From NCBI GenBank assembly GCA_022450865.1, contig JAKUOQ010000004.1, positions 1 to 58,592 on the forward strand: a DNA stretch of 58,592 bases, written 5' to 3'. Positions 9,066 to 18,787 of the stretch are shown one piece after another. The notes beneath the pieces were generated by a model. The model searched no databases and had not been told where the DNA came from. It worked only from the letters and a program-made list of their open reading frames with translations. Source of the stretch: Nitrospinales bacterium (GTDB taxonomy: Bacteria > Nitrospinota > Nitrospinia > Nitrospinales > VA-1). The translations under genes were made by a program, and so were the position numbers. Each line of letters opens with the position of its first letter. The first letter of the stretch is position 1.

Positions 9066-11021
9066 ATGGAAAATATGGATAAATTTACGGAAATGGAAGA
9101 GACCTCTGCGTCATCTGATGGTTCGACTATGACTGAGGAGGTGTTATGCCGCTCTATTGAAAGGTCACAAGATTATCTGTTATCTCGTCAACATGAAAAG
9201 GGCTATTGGGTAGATGAACTGGAGGCTAATGTGACCATTTCTGCCGAACTGATTTTCTTCATGCATTTCACAGATCGATTGGACGCCGAAAGGCAACAAA
9301 AGATAGTCAATTACCTGTTTCATATGCAGCGGGAAGATGGTAGTTGGCCACTTTTCCATGGTGGCTTGTGCGACATCAATTCTACGGTTGAGTCTTATAT
9401 GGCGTTAAAAATTGCGGGGGTGCCGGCCGACCGGGAAGAAATGGTGCGTGCTAGAAACGCAATCCGAAAAAACGGCGGTATAAAGAAGACCCGTGTTTTC
9501 ACCAAAATATTTCTCGCTATGTTCGGCCAGATATCTTGGGATGTTTGCCCTGCTATCCCCATGGAAATCATTTTATTGCCCAATAGGTTCTATTTTAATA
9601 TTTACGAAATTTCCAGTTGGTCGAGGGGAACCTTGGTGCCACTCTCTCTTGTGCGCTCTATTGAGCCGGTGCACCTTTTGCCCGCAGGTCGGGATATTCA
9701 GGAGTTGTTTACAGAAAACGACCGTGACCTCAATTTTATACCCAGCGGCTTGCCGTTCACAAGCTGGAAAAACACATTTATTTATCTAGATCGAATACTA
9801 AAACTCGCCGGCAAATCTCCTTGGAAACCTTTTCGAAAAATGGCAATGCGTGAGGTAGAAAAATGGATACTAGAGCATCAGGAAGAGGAAGGAGATTGGG
9901 CTGGAATCCAGCCTGCTATGCTCAATTCTCTTTTGGCTTTGCATTTTTTAGGGTATTCGAAGGAGCATCCCGCGTGCGTCAAAGGAATGGAAGCGGTTGA
10001 TCGATTTCTTTTGGAAAAAGAAGATAGGCTTTGGATGCAGGCCTGCGTTTCACCTTTATGGGATACCGCAATTTGTTTGAACGCTCTAATGGATTCAGGA
10101 GTGCCTACGGATCACCCTGCTTTGATAAAAGCCGGCGAATGGATTCTTTCTAAACAGGTGGTCAAACGTGGCGATTGGCAAATTAAGAACCCGGATGCAG
10201 AACCCGGTGGGTGGGCGTTTGAGTTTTATAATGAATTGTATCCCGACACAGACGATACCGCAGAAATTTTAATGGCCTTAAATCGGTTAGAACTTCCCGA
10301 TGTCCGAGACAAGCTTAGCGAATGTCAAAGAGCCATGAATTGGTTGCTTAGCATGCAAAGTAAAAATGGGGGATGGGGAGCTTTTGATATCGATAATGAT
10401 AAAGAGGTTTTAAATGAAGTTCCTTTTGCTGACCATAAGGCTTTGCTCGATTCGCCTACCATTGATGTGTCCAGTCGAATTTTATGGATGTTGTCCACAT
10501 GGGGGTTCAAAAGGGAACACCCTCAAGTTGCTAGTGCCTTAAAATTTGTAAAGGATAACCAAGAGCTGGATGGATGCTGGTTTGGTCGTTGGGGCGTTAA
10601 TTATATTTATGGAACATTTTTGGCTTTGAACGGATTATTGGCAATGGGGGAAGACATGAATCAACCTTTTAACCAAAAAGCCATTCAATGGTTAGAAACA
10701 CATCAAAATGAAGATGGTGGATGGGGTGAAACCTGCCAGAGTTATGAAGAGCCTAGTTTGCGTGGACGTGGCAATAGTACAGCTTCTCAAACAGCCTGGG
10801 CGTTACTGGGACTGATCGCAGGTGGTGAAGCTAAGGGTGATGTAGCTAAACGCGGGGTGGGATTTTTATTACGCAATCAAAATGAATTGGGAACCTGGTG
10901 GGAAGATGAATTTACAGGAACAGGGTTTCCCATCCATTTCTTCATCAAATACCATATGTACCAGCACTTCTTTCCTTTGATGGCACTTGGTCGATACCGA
11001 CAGGCAATTAAAAAGGATTGA
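9066..11021 (+). CDS. shc: Squalene-hopene cyclase
   Basis: This terpene cyclase folds squalene into hopene or diplopterol, the entry step of hopanoid synthesis, and is a monotopic membrane protein. The catalytic DxDDTA motif is present as DTDDTAE at about residues 394-399. Several QW repeats are visible (REDGSWPLF, KNGGWGAFDIDN, NEDGGWGE). The C-terminal signature FPIHFFIKYHMYQHFFPLMALGRY-like end is intact. I choose the Met of MENMDKF, giving 651 residues; the frame opens at 8970, but the extra 32 residues are hydrophobic and absent from the family. The family's DxDD and GRWGVNYIYGT motifs argue against a sporulenol synthase. hpnH, another hopanoid gene, is about 6.6 kb downstream on the other strand. 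Confidence 0.95.
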   Translation: MENMDKFTEMEETSASSDGSTMTEEVLCRSIERSQDYLLSRQHEKGYWVDELEANVTISAELIFFMHFTDRLDAERQQKIVNYLFHMQREDGSWPLFHGGLCDINSTVESYMALKIAGVPADREEMVRARNAIRKNGGIKKTRVFTKIFLAMFGQISWDVCPAIPMEIILLPNRFYFNIYEISSWSRGTLVPLSLVRSIEPVHLLPAGRDIQELFTENDRDLNFIPSGLPFTSWKNTFIYLDRILKLAGKSPWKPFRKMAMREVEKWILEHQEEEGDWAGIQPAMLNSLLALHFLGYSKEHPACVKGMEAVDRFLLEKEDRLWMQACVSPLWDTAICLNALMDSGVPTDHPALIKAGEWILSKQVVKRGDWQIKNPDAEPGGWAFEFYNELYPDTDDTAEILMALNRLELPDVRDKLSECQRAMNWLLSMQSKNGGWGAFDIDNDKEVLNEVPFADHKALLDSPTIDVSSRILWMLSTWGFKREHPQVASALKFVKDNQELDGCWFGRWGVNYIYGTFLALNGLLAMGEDMNQPFNQKAIQWLETHQNEDGGWGETCQSYEEPSLRGRGNSTASQTAWALLGLIAGGEAKGDVAKRGVGFLLRNQNELGTWWEDEFTGTGFPIHFFIKYHMYQHFFPLMALGRYRQAIKKD

Positions 11022-11255
11022 ATCTGAAAATAAAGCAATTTTTAGATTTTAATGACATAGAAATTTTTGATACTATTAGGTTTACAAATACTTAACGATA
11101 AAACTGCTTATTACTCAAAAAACCTGTCCAATTTTTGTCGTATCTAGTTATTGTAAGGAGAGACTTGGCTAGGTTTCTTTAATTTCATTTTTATGTAGGC
11201 ACTATAAAATTAGTGTATAAAATTAAATCATTTTTTAAAATCATGAGAGCTGATA

Positions 11256-12101
11256 ATGTCTAAAATAAAGGGTTTACAGATTATTTTATGCCTAAGCGTT
11301 GCAGGGGTTCTGGTAATGAGTTGTAGTCCAGAGGCCGCTCAAGACGAACCTATGCAAATGCCGTTTAAAGAAAACACCTGGGTACGAAAAGAAGAGATAA
11401 AAAAAACAAAATCATTTATGTTTTCAACAGGTGAGAAGCTTGCTTTGCCTATTGATGACAGGTTGATAAAAAAACTCAATACGATTTCGACTTCAAACTC
11501 TTCAATTAATAGTGAAGAGGAATGCTTATCGCAGGCTAATGCGCTAGATAAAAGACGGATGGTAGTTCAAAAACGTGGTGGGGCGTGGCACGTTTTTGAA
11601 AGGGTTGCTGAAGCTAAAATTTATTCTGATTATGGAATGCAAATAGACAGTCAACTAAATCGACTGGTTTTTTCTCTAAAACACATTTGTCGAGGGGCTA
11701 AAGGAATGCCTTTGGATGCGTGGGGGACAAACAAAGTAGAGGAATTGAAAAAGTATGGAAAAGAAAAGATGAGGAAGGTCTATATTGATCTGGGCAACCC
11801 TCCTGCGGATGTGGACATATGGGTAGCTTATGCTGAAAGGGCCCTCGAGAGCAGAAAACGCAATATCCCCTACTCAGAGATTGGCGAGTCCATATTACGT
11901 ACAGAAAATCTGGTCAATCTTTATGAGGACCTTTCACTTCGAAAGGTGGATGAGGCTTCTTTGAATACCTTTTACTCAGATGCTTCTACCCTGTTGGATG
12001 TCATCAAAAATAGTTTAAAATCGGATCCGCGAGTGGCCCTTGCCATACAGGAAGATAATCTCTTACCAATCGACGATAATGGATTAGGAAACGAAATGTA
12101 G
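11256..12101 (+). CDS. Hypothetical lipoprotein
   Basis: I do not recognise this gene. The N terminus is a lipoprotein signal peptide with lipobox VMSC at about residues 20-23, so the mature protein should be anchored in a membrane facing the periplasm. The rest (281 residues total) is hydrophilic, predicted mixed helix, with a Lys/Glu-rich middle. It has no cofactor motif; the two mature Cys (NSEEECLSQ and LKHICRG) could form a disulfide. The preceding 234 bases are AT-rich with several TATAAA-like strings, so it probably has its own promoter. It is not evidently linked in function to the cyclase upstream. Confidence 0.8.
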   Translation: MSKIKGLQIILCLSVAGVLVMSCSPEAAQDEPMQMPFKENTWVRKEEIKKTKSFMFSTGEKLALPIDDRLIKKLNTISTSNSSINSEEECLSQANALDKRRMVVQKRGGAWHVFERVAEAKIYSDYGMQIDSQLNRLVFSLKHICRGAKGMPLDAWGTNKVEELKKYGKEKMRKVYIDLGNPPADVDIWVAYAERALESRKRNIPYSEIGESILRTENLVNLYEDLSLRKVDEASLNTFYSDASTLLDVIKNSLKSDPRVALAIQEDNLLPIDDNGLGNEM

Positions 12102-12232
12102 TCGCTTGGGCTGGTGGCCTATGGGTCACCGTTCATCAGCTTTCAAATATTTCTCTAGTTTTTTGGTATATTTGACTAAAGGGCCGAATCTTTTTTTGAT
12201 TCGAAATAATAGGTAAATTTCTAAGCGAAGAT

Positions 12233-13366
12233 TTATATATCCATTGGTGGGGCGCTTACCTTTCTTAAGAAGACCTCAAGAATTTTTTTTTGATAAAGCA
12301 CTACTGCAATATCCATCATTCCATCACGATTAAAATCAGCACCAGTAATAGATCTAGGTTGTGATCCAACAGCATAATTATAGTGTGGATATACAAAGCT
12401 CCCGTCGCCGTTACCTTGGATAACGGAAATGGACCCGCTGCGCCGATTACAAACAACAATGTCGGGAATTTTGTCGCCGGTGAAGTCCCCAACTACAATA
12501 TTATGCGGTCCTTTTTCCCCCGCAAAATCCTGCAATTTGGTGAAGTCCCCTTTTCCGTCCCCCATAAAAATACTGAGGCTGTCTTTCATAGGGCTGGACG
12601 TCAATAGGTCGAGTTTTCCATCTAAATTCATATCATGATGTGTAAGAAAGGAGGATTGACTACCGCCCTTAATCAACTTGGGTGGTGCAAAGGTTCCGTC
12701 GCCGTTGCCATAAAAAATTTTTAAATACCGCACCTTAACCGCATTGAGTGCCAGAGAGATATCTTCATTACCATCGCCATTATAATCGCCAATAGTGATA
12801 TGAGCTGGAGTCGGTGATGCCTGATAAGCTTCTGCTACTTTGAAGGTGCCATCGCCAACACCTAAAAGAATAATCATTTTGTTGAATCGAAGAGTTACCG
12901 CAAGATCATTTATTTCATCGTTGTTAAAATCTCCCGAAGCTATAGCAATGGGCAGGCGCCCTACCTTTACGTTAGTCTTCAGTTTGAAGAGCCCATCTTT
13001 TTGTCCGAGGATAATTGAAACCTCACCATCACCATAATTGCATAGCGCGATATCGGCGATGCGGTCGCCGTTGAAATCAGCCAATTCAATTGCAAAAGGT
13101 TCGCGGCCTGTTTCTATTGTCTGGGCATCTTTGAAAGTTCCATTACCAATGCCTTCGAAGTAGCTCAGCGAATTTCCTGCAGAGTTTACAACAATTAAAT
13201 CAGGGAACTCATCGTTGTTCATATCGTGGGCCATGACAACCTCAGGCTTTTTGCCAACCATATAAGATACAGGTAATGCAAAAATATCCGGCGAAGGTTG
13301 GCTTTGACCACAGCCTAACAACATCCAAGTTGCTATAAATAATGTAATCGTTTTATTAATTTTCAT
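12233..13366 (-). CDS. FG-GAP/VCBS-repeat lipoprotein, seven-bladed propeller
   Basis: This is a predicted exported lipoprotein: the signal peptide ends in lipobox LLGC, and the rest is about seven repeats of roughly 48 residues. Each repeat carries an Asp/Asn-rich turn such as DFNGDRIAD, DYNGDGNED or DFNRDGMMD followed by a strand and a GNGDGTF-type loop. Such repeats (FG-GAP/VCBS, integrin-alpha-like) form seven-bladed beta propellers that bind Ca2+ in the Asp turns. No catalytic domain is attached. The role is likely adhesion or a protein scaffold on the cell envelope; this is inferred from fold only. It is convergent with the lipoprotein gene at 11256 and divergent from the M23 gene. Confidence 0.85.
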   Translation of the reverse strand: MKINKTITLFIATWMLLGCGQSQPSPDIFALPVSYMVGKKPEVVMAHDMNNDEFPDLIVVNSAGNSLSYFEGIGNGTFKDAQTIETGREPFAIELADFNGDRIADIALCNYGDGEVSIILGQKDGLFKLKTNVKVGRLPIAIASGDFNNDEINDLAVTLRFNKMIILLGVGDGTFKVAEAYQASPTPAHITIGDYNGDGNEDISLALNAVKVRYLKIFYGNGDGTFAPPKLIKGGSQSSFLTHHDMNLDGKLDLLTSSPMKDSLSIFMGDGKGDFTKLQDFAGEKGPHNIVVGDFTGDKIPDIVVCNRRSGSISVIQGNGDGSFVYPHYNYAVGSQPRSITGADFNRDGMMDIAVVLYQKKILEVFLRKVSAPPMDI

Positions 13367-13494
13367 TACTGTTGTTGTGAATAAAATCAGATGTAAATCG
13401 ATTTTTGTTTATACAGGATGCTTGGTAACTTGTAAATATATTTGAAAAAATGATATAATTTTCAATGAGTTATATCTCACTTCGCTTCCAAATA

Positions 13495-14220
13495 ATGTCC
13501 TTCCATAAATTTTTTAAAACCTTATTTTTATTAACTTTTTTATTTTTAACGGCCTGTCAGGGGTTTCAGTTCGACCCTTGGCCAGAGACTCAGTATGGCA
13601 TTCATCACACGGTTCAAAAAGGCCAGACTTTGTCTCGTATTGCCCAAGCATATAAAATCGACATGGAAGTTCTACGTCGAGCCAACCATATCCGAGATGC
13701 ATCAAAAATCATAGTGGGAACTCAGTTATGGATTCCCGGTGCAAGGCGTGTACTTTCTATTCCTACAACCTCTACTTCTTCGGGCTATTCACGCTTTAAA
13801 TCTGTCAACAAAAAAAATATACCCACTGTCAAACCCCGCAAAGGAATTCTTATATGGCCTACAAAAGGTACTCTTACTTCTGGGTTTGGTAACAGAAACG
13901 GACGTAGGCATGAAGGTATCGATATAGCGGCACCAAAAGGAACGCCTATAAAAGCTGCCGCAGCAGGGAAAGTTGTTTTCAGCGGTTGGGGCCCAACGGG
14001 CTACGGAAAGATGGTTATATTAGAGCACAAAAACAACCTGACAACCGTTTACGCGCACAACTCAAAGATACTGGTAAAAAAAGGTGCTCGCGTAAAACAA
14101 GGACAAAGAATTTCTTTAATGGGAAGTACTGGGCGTTCAACAGGACCTCATCTTCACTTTGAAGTAAGAAACGGTACAGAGCCCAAAAATCCTTTAAAAT
14201 ATTTATCAGTGAAAAGATAA
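13495..14220 (+). CDS. LysM/M23-domain lipoprotein (NlpD/murein hydrolase-like)
   Basis: This is a predicted lipoprotein acting on or at peptidoglycan. The signal peptide ends in lipobox LTAC. A LysM peptidoglycan-binding domain (HHTVQKGQTLSRIAQAY... VGTQLWIPG) is followed by a basic linker and a C-terminal M23 (LytM) domain. The metal-site motifs HEGIDIA and HLHFEV are intact, so unlike classical NlpD or EnvC, which lack some zinc ligands, it could be an active endopeptidase. The frame starts at 13465, but the Met at 13495 gives a more normal signal peptide; neither start has a clear ribosome site. It might otherwise be an amidase activator. Confidence 0.9.
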   Translation: MSFHKFFKTLFLLTFLFLTACQGFQFDPWPETQYGIHHTVQKGQTLSRIAQAYKIDMEVLRRANHIRDASKIIVGTQLWIPGARRVLSIPTTSTSSGYSRFKSVNKKNIPTVKPRKGILIWPTKGTLTSGFGNRNGRRHEGIDIAAPKGTPIKAAAAGKVVFSGWGPTGYGKMVILEHKNNLTTVYAHNSKILVKKGARVKQGQRISLMGSTGRSTGPHLHFEVRNGTEPKNPLKYLSVKR

Positions 14221-14299
14221 AGTTTTCAATGCCAGATATATTTGATAAAAAGCTAAATTGCAATGTATCGTTCCCATTCAAATAAAGAAAGGTCCATCC

Positions 14300-14821
14300 A
14301 TGGAATCCGTAAAACAAATCATCCGCGATATTCCTGACTTTCCTAAGGAAGGAATTATATTTAAAGATATCACCCCACTTCTTGCAGATGCGTCCGCATT
14401 TGGGGAAACTATTAATGCTTTAAAAAAAAGATATGTAGACAAGGAGATCGACAGGGTGGTCGGAGTTGAGGCACGAGGTTTTATTTTCGCATCCGCCTTG
14501 GCATATGCCCTGGGAGCAGGCACCACGATGGTTCGAAAACCAGGAAAGCTTCCTTATAAAACTTATCAAGAAACCTATTCTTTAGAATATGGAACCGATA
14601 CCATTGAAATTCATCAGGATGCCTTTCAACCCAGTGAGCGTATTGTCCTCATTGATGACGTTCTGGCTACTGGAGGAACCCTGGCGGCAACGCTAAACCT
14701 GATTCGCAAAAATTTTGAATCTGTAGAAATCGAAGAGGTCGCATTTCTCATCGAACTGGATTTTCTGAACGGACGCGAAAAACTTAAAGACATCCCTATC
14801 CATTCTCTCATCCATTACTAA
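14300..14821 (+). CDS. apt: Adenine phosphoribosyltransferase
   Basis: Apt salvages adenine by joining it to PRPP to form AMP in the cytoplasm. The PRPP-binding motif RIVLIDDVLATGGTL is near the middle-to-C-terminal part, and GVEARGFIFASALAYALG is the family's other hallmark. The start at MESVKQIIRDIPDFPKEGI gives 173 residues, the usual length, and is preceded by an AAGAAAGG ribosome site; the track's earlier start at 14258 is not supported. The gene is about 80 bases downstream of the M23 gene and may share its transcript. Confidence 0.96.
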   Translation: MESVKQIIRDIPDFPKEGIIFKDITPLLADASAFGETINALKKRYVDKEIDRVVGVEARGFIFASALAYALGAGTTMVRKPGKLPYKTYQETYSLEYGTDTIEIHQDAFQPSERIVLIDDVLATGGTLAATLNLIRKNFESVEIEEVAFLIELDFLNGREKLKDIPIHSLIHY

Positions 14822-14966
14822 TGGACCACGCTCGTTGAAATTTGGTAAGTTCTATATAGCAAATAATACTCGTTTCCTTCTATTAAAAAGCCCCAACAAT
14901 TCCATGTCTAAAGAATTTTAGCTCATAATACTTGGCGAATTTTATTCTGAGATGGGTTTTGGTTTA

Positions 14967-15230
14967 TTACAGTTGGGTATTAATTTGGCGGAAGGGAATT
15001 TCTTTAGCAAGGGCTTCGGTGAGCTTTTGAGTATCTTCTAAGAAATCTGGAGAGATCATCAGCTCTATAAGGCCGCATGAAGGATCTATCGTTCGGACTA
15101 CAGCAATATGATCGTAACCTTCAAAGATGCTAACGATGTAGGCGATGTCTTTTTTATTAACTTCTACTTGCCATTGAATGGAATCTTTGTGTCTGGAGAC
15201 GGTATTAGGAATACTCACGATTTTTCTCAA
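14967..15230 (-). CDS. Small conserved-looking protein, DUF4911-like
   Basis: This 87-residue protein overlaps the 3' end of mnmG by 26 bases on the same strand, so it is probably co-translated with it. It is a mixed alpha/beta sequence with IAYIVSIFEGYDHIAVVRTID in the centre and a C-terminal helix. It resembles, to my memory, small DUF4911 proteins, whose function is unknown; that assignment is tentative. No signal peptide or metal motif is seen. Its coupling to mnmG suggests expression alongside the tRNA-modification gene but does not prove a shared role. Confidence 0.7.
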   Translation of the reverse strand: MRKIVSIPNTVSRHKDSIQWQVEVNKKDIAYIVSIFEGYDHIAVVRTIDPSCGLIELMISPDFLEDTQKLTEALAKEIPFRQINTQL

Positions 15231-17067
15231 GCAATAACATTATGAGACTGATAGCTGAAGGTGTGATACCCGAGATGCGCGATGCCTGCCCAAGTGTGAC
15301 AGGACGAATAGCCTCTAGTTTTTGCGCTACTTCATGTGAAAGGCCGGAAACACCTTCATACTTAAAACTTTCCGGAATTCGGCAGTGCTCCAACTTTTTC
15401 TGCTTTTCTACTAATTGATTCTGACGAGCGATGAAACCTTCATACTTGATACGAATCTCTACCTGTTCGCCGACTAGTTGTGGGACTTCTTCTCCCTCGA
15501 AGGCACGCAGCAATTCATCATGTTTTACTTCCGGCCTACGCAATAAAACATTCAAGGTCGTTGCATTACGCAATTCATGAATTCCAAGTTTCGACAGGCG
15601 TGTTAGATTGTCTGGATTTGGTGCCACCGTTGTAGCCTCTAATCTTTGGATCTCACGTTCTACAGCATTGTATTTTTCCATACAATGGTTGTAAAGTTCT
15701 CCGCTAACCAGACCCAATTCATAACCCTTTCCCATTAACCGTTGGTCGGCATTATCCTGTCTTAGAATCAGTCGATATTCGGCACGGGAGGTAAACATAC
15801 GATAGGGTTCCTGTGTTCCTTTAGTAACGAGATCATCAATAAGCACACCGATATAGCTATCCATTCTTGTCAGCAAAAACGGTTTACGTTTTTGCGATTT
15901 AAGTGCTGCATTGATTCCCGCCATCAACCCCTGGCCGGCTGCTTCTTCATAACCGGATGTCCCATTAATTTGCCCTGCATGAAATAATCCACTTACTCGT
16001 TTTGTTTCCAGAGAAGGCATTAACTGTGTTGGCGGAACAAAGTCATATTCCACTGCGTAACCTGGAAGAACAATTTCAGCATTTTCTAATCCTGTAATCG
16101 TACGAACTAATTGCTGTTGCACATCCTCATCCATGCTCGTGGAAATACCATTGGGGTAAATCCAATCTGTGTCTAGGCCCTCTGGTTCCAAGAAAATATT
16201 ATGCGATTTCTTGTCGGGGAATTTAATTACCTTGTCTTCAATTGAAGGACAATAGCGGGGTCCTACACCCTCGATGATACCGCTGTATAAAGGTGACCGG
16301 TCGATATTGTTGCGAATCACTTCCGCGGTTTTCTCATTCGTTGCGGTAATATGACAAGGTACCTGTTTGCGTTCTATATGAGACGTGGAAAAAGAAAAAG
16401 GTCGTGGTATTACATCTCCTTCTTGCACGACGCATCGGGAAAAGTCGATACTATCTCGTTTCAATCGCGGTGGAGTACCTGTCTTCAAGCGACCGAGTTC
16501 GAATCCAGCGGCCAGAAACGATTGCGATAATTTTGTCGAAGGTTTTTCACCTACTCTGCCTGCAGGACGACTGTCTAGTCCAATATGTATTCGACCATTT
16601 AAAAAAGTCCCAGTAGTGATGACGATGGAATCACATTGAAACTCCAGTCCGCTAGCAGTTCGTATTCCTCTTACTTCATTATTTTCAAAAATCAGTTCAT
16701 CAACTTCTTCAAAGAGAAGCTCTAGGTTAGCCGTATTTTCAAGAACCCGACGCATGGCATTTTTATATTGGTGTTTATCTGCCTGCGCACGATAGCCGTG
16801 GACTGCGGGTCCTTTAGAAGAATTTAATAAACGAAACTGGATGCCGGTCTCATCGATAACCTTAGCCATCTCACCTCCGAGGGCATCAATCTCACGAACA
16901 ATATGCCCTTTACCTACCCCTCCGATGGCGGGGTTGCATGGCATTAGGGCAATTTTATCTGCTTCAAGGGTGATCAGCGCTGTGGCGCAACCCATTCGCG
17001 CAGAGGCTAAAGCTGCCTCACAACCTGCGTGACCTCCTCCTATTACTATGACATCATATCTGTTCAT
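15205..17067 (-). CDS. mnmG: tRNA uridine-5-carboxymethylaminomethyl modification enzyme
   Basis: MnmG (GidA) is the FAD-dependent partner of MnmE; together they install the cmnm5 group at wobble U34 of several tRNAs. The FAD motif VIVIGGGHAGCEAALA is at the N terminus, and the family boxes NPAIGGVGKGHIVREIDALGG, NSSKGPAVHGYRAQADK and GQINGTSGYEEAAGQG are present. The C-terminal helical MnmE-binding domain includes ITPSAISLIM. The start at MNRYDVIVIGG gives 620 residues; the track's start adds ten residues that are not family sequence. MnmE is not in the window. Confidence 0.97.
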   Translation of the reverse strand: MNRYDVIVIGGGHAGCEAALASARMGCATALITLEADKIALMPCNPAIGGVGKGHIVREIDALGGEMAKVIDETGIQFRLLNSSKGPAVHGYRAQADKHQYKNAMRRVLENTANLELLFEEVDELIFENNEVRGIRTASGLEFQCDSIVITTGTFLNGRIHIGLDSRPAGRVGEKPSTKLSQSFLAAGFELGRLKTGTPPRLKRDSIDFSRCVVQEGDVIPRPFSFSTSHIERKQVPCHITATNEKTAEVIRNNIDRSPLYSGIIEGVGPRYCPSIEDKVIKFPDKKSHNIFLEPEGLDTDWIYPNGISTSMDEDVQQQLVRTITGLENAEIVLPGYAVEYDFVPPTQLMPSLETKRVSGLFHAGQINGTSGYEEAAGQGLMAGINAALKSQKRKPFLLTRMDSYIGVLIDDLVTKGTQEPYRMFTSRAEYRLILRQDNADQRLMGKGYELGLVSGELYNHCMEKYNAVEREIQRLEATTVAPNPDNLTRLSKLGIHELRNATTLNVLLRRPEVKHDELLRAFEGEEVPQLVGEQVEIRIKYEGFIARQNQLVEKQKKLEHCRIPESFKYEGVSGLSHEVAQKLEAIRPVTLGQASRISGITPSAISLIMLLLEKNREYS

Positions 17068-17174
17068 GTTATCTTGCACCTGATTAATCGGAGCCACTAT
17101 TCTACATTAAAACCCTATTTTTTTAGAATGATAAAACAAACATTCACAATAAATGGATCTTCAGCCGATAAGCG

Positions 17175-17612
17175 ATGAACGACCTAAACTTTGACTTAAA
17201 AAAAATTCTGTCCGACCATAAAAAATGGCTGGATTCAAATGGACAGGAAGGAGCACTTGCTGACTTAAAAAACTGGAAGCTTAAGGGTGCTGTATTAATA
17301 GGTGCAAACTTAAAAAATGCAAACCTTGAAGGAGCTTATCTTTACGGTGCTTATTTTAAAAAAGCGAATCTCGAAAACTCCAACCTTGAAGGAGCAAATT
17401 TGAGGGGTGCAAATTTGAGATGGGCAAACTTGAAAAACACCAACATGAAAAACACCAATCTTGTGAATGCAGATCTGATGCAGGCAAAACTTAAAGATAC
17501 TTCGTTGGAAGGAGCAAACCTTAAGATGGCCAAGGGCCTTACTTCAGAACAATTGCACGGTGCTGTTCTCAACGATAAAACAGTTCTTCCTGAATCACTA
17601 AAGAGAAACTAG
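17175..17612 (+). CDS. Pentapeptide-repeat protein
   Basis: The middle of this 145-residue protein (about residues 35-120) is an uninterrupted run of A(N/D)LxX pentapeptides such as GANLK, NANLE and GANLR, which fold into a right-handed quadrilateral beta helix. There is no signal peptide, so it should be cytoplasmic. Some such proteins mimic DNA and bind gyrase, but most have no known role, and nothing here identifies a target. It lies between the divergent mnmG and convergent hpnH genes, ending two bases before the hpnH stop. The ribosome site is weak. Confidence 0.88.
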   Translation: MNDLNFDLKKILSDHKKWLDSNGQEGALADLKNWKLKGAVLIGANLKNANLEGAYLYGAYFKKANLENSNLEGANLRGANLRWANLKNTNMKNTNLVNADLMQAKLKDTSLEGANLKMAKGLTSEQLHGAVLNDKTVLPESLKRN

Positions 17613-17613
17613 T

Positions 17614-18621
17614 TTATTGGAATACCATTTTCGCAGAATCCATCATGCCGCGCACGGTTGAAGTAGCTTCATCGACAGCCGTTGGTTCATAACCACAGTG
17701 GGCAGTACAATCAGCACATTTTTCATTATTTGTGTGGCCGTAGTTTTCCCATTCTGTGGTTTCCATCAACTCCTTAAATGTTTCAGCATAACCTTCATCA
17801 AGAAGATAACAAGGTTTTTGCCAACCGAGGACGGAGTAATTTGGATTGCCCCAAGGGGTACATGAGTAATCACGCTTTCCTCTTAAAAATTCTAGGTACA
17901 AGGGCGAATGATTGATATCCCAACGACCATTTTTATTCTTTTCAAGAAGTTTATCAAAAAATTCAAAAGTTTTCTTTCGGCCAAAAAAATGATCCTGGTC
18001 AGGTGCATCTGGGTATCTGAAAGCAGAGGCCATGGTAATTCCGTCAATACCAAGAGGTTTTAAAAAGTCCAAGAATCTCTCTGCTTTTTCAATAGTAGTA
18101 TCTTCGAAAAATGTGGTAGCACTGGTAACTCTAAAACCCTTTTTCTTAGCTTCTATGACTGCTTCCGTTGCAAGTTTGAAGGTGCCCTTTTGATCAACCA
18201 CTCGATCATGATCTTCTTCCATACCATCGAGATGTACAGAAAGAGTCAGATAGGGGCTTACCGGCAAACGATCCAAAAAGTCTTTCAACAAAATAGCATT
18301 AGTGCATAGGTAAATAAATCGTTTTTGAGCTATTAGCCCCTCGACTATTTCAACAATAGCCGGATGCATTAAAGGTTCACCCCCTGCAATGGAAACTATG
18401 GGAGCGCCACATTCTTTAGCCGCCTTAAAACATTTCTCGGGGCTCATGTTTTGTTTTAATATTTCATTAGGTTTTTGAATTTTTCCGCATCCTATGCATT
18501 CCAGATTGCACCTGAATAAAGGTTCAAGCATCATCACTAAAGGATAACGTTTGTTTCCCTTCATCTTTTGCCTGAAAATATAAGAGCCTACTTTAAGTGC
18601 TTGAAAAACAGGTACTGGCAT
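17614..18621 (-). CDS. hpnH: Adenosyl-hopene transferase, radical SAM
   Basis: HpnH is the radical SAM enzyme that joins an adenosyl moiety to the hopene side chain, the first step towards C35 extended hopanoids. The Fe-S cluster motif is CNLECIGCGK near residue 45, with the following GGEPLMHP and STCTNA-like region typical of the family. C-terminal Cys clusters (CADCTAHCGYEP) are also present. I start at MPVPVFQALKVGSY, giving 335 residues with an AAAGAGA ribosome site; the frame extends to 18723 with 34 extra residues lacking family similarity. The squalene-hopene cyclase gene in this window supplies its substrate. Confidence 0.93.
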   Translation of the reverse strand: MPVPVFQALKVGSYIFRQKMKGNKRYPLVMMLEPLFRCNLECIGCGKIQKPNEILKQNMSPEKCFKAAKECGAPIVSIAGGEPLMHPAIVEIVEGLIAQKRFIYLCTNAILLKDFLDRLPVSPYLTLSVHLDGMEEDHDRVVDQKGTFKLATEAVIEAKKKGFRVTSATTFFEDTTIEKAERFLDFLKPLGIDGITMASAFRYPDAPDQDHFFGRKKTFEFFDKLLEKNKNGRWDINHSPLYLEFLRGKRDYSCTPWGNPNYSVLGWQKPCYLLDEGYAETFKELMETTEWENYGHTNNEKCADCTAHCGYEPTAVDEATSTVRGMMDSAKMVFQ

Positions 18622-18787
18622 TGTCTCTTTTTGTATTAATGTTGAATAAAAAATTAAAGAACAGTCATTATAAGGTGCTTTTAAATAGAGAACAAAGGAT
18701 TTTATCCTTTGCAATAGATGCACTTAGAATATATTTTGTATAAAATCTCCTAATGGAGTGTGGAAGTAATTTCAAGGAAATAAATCT

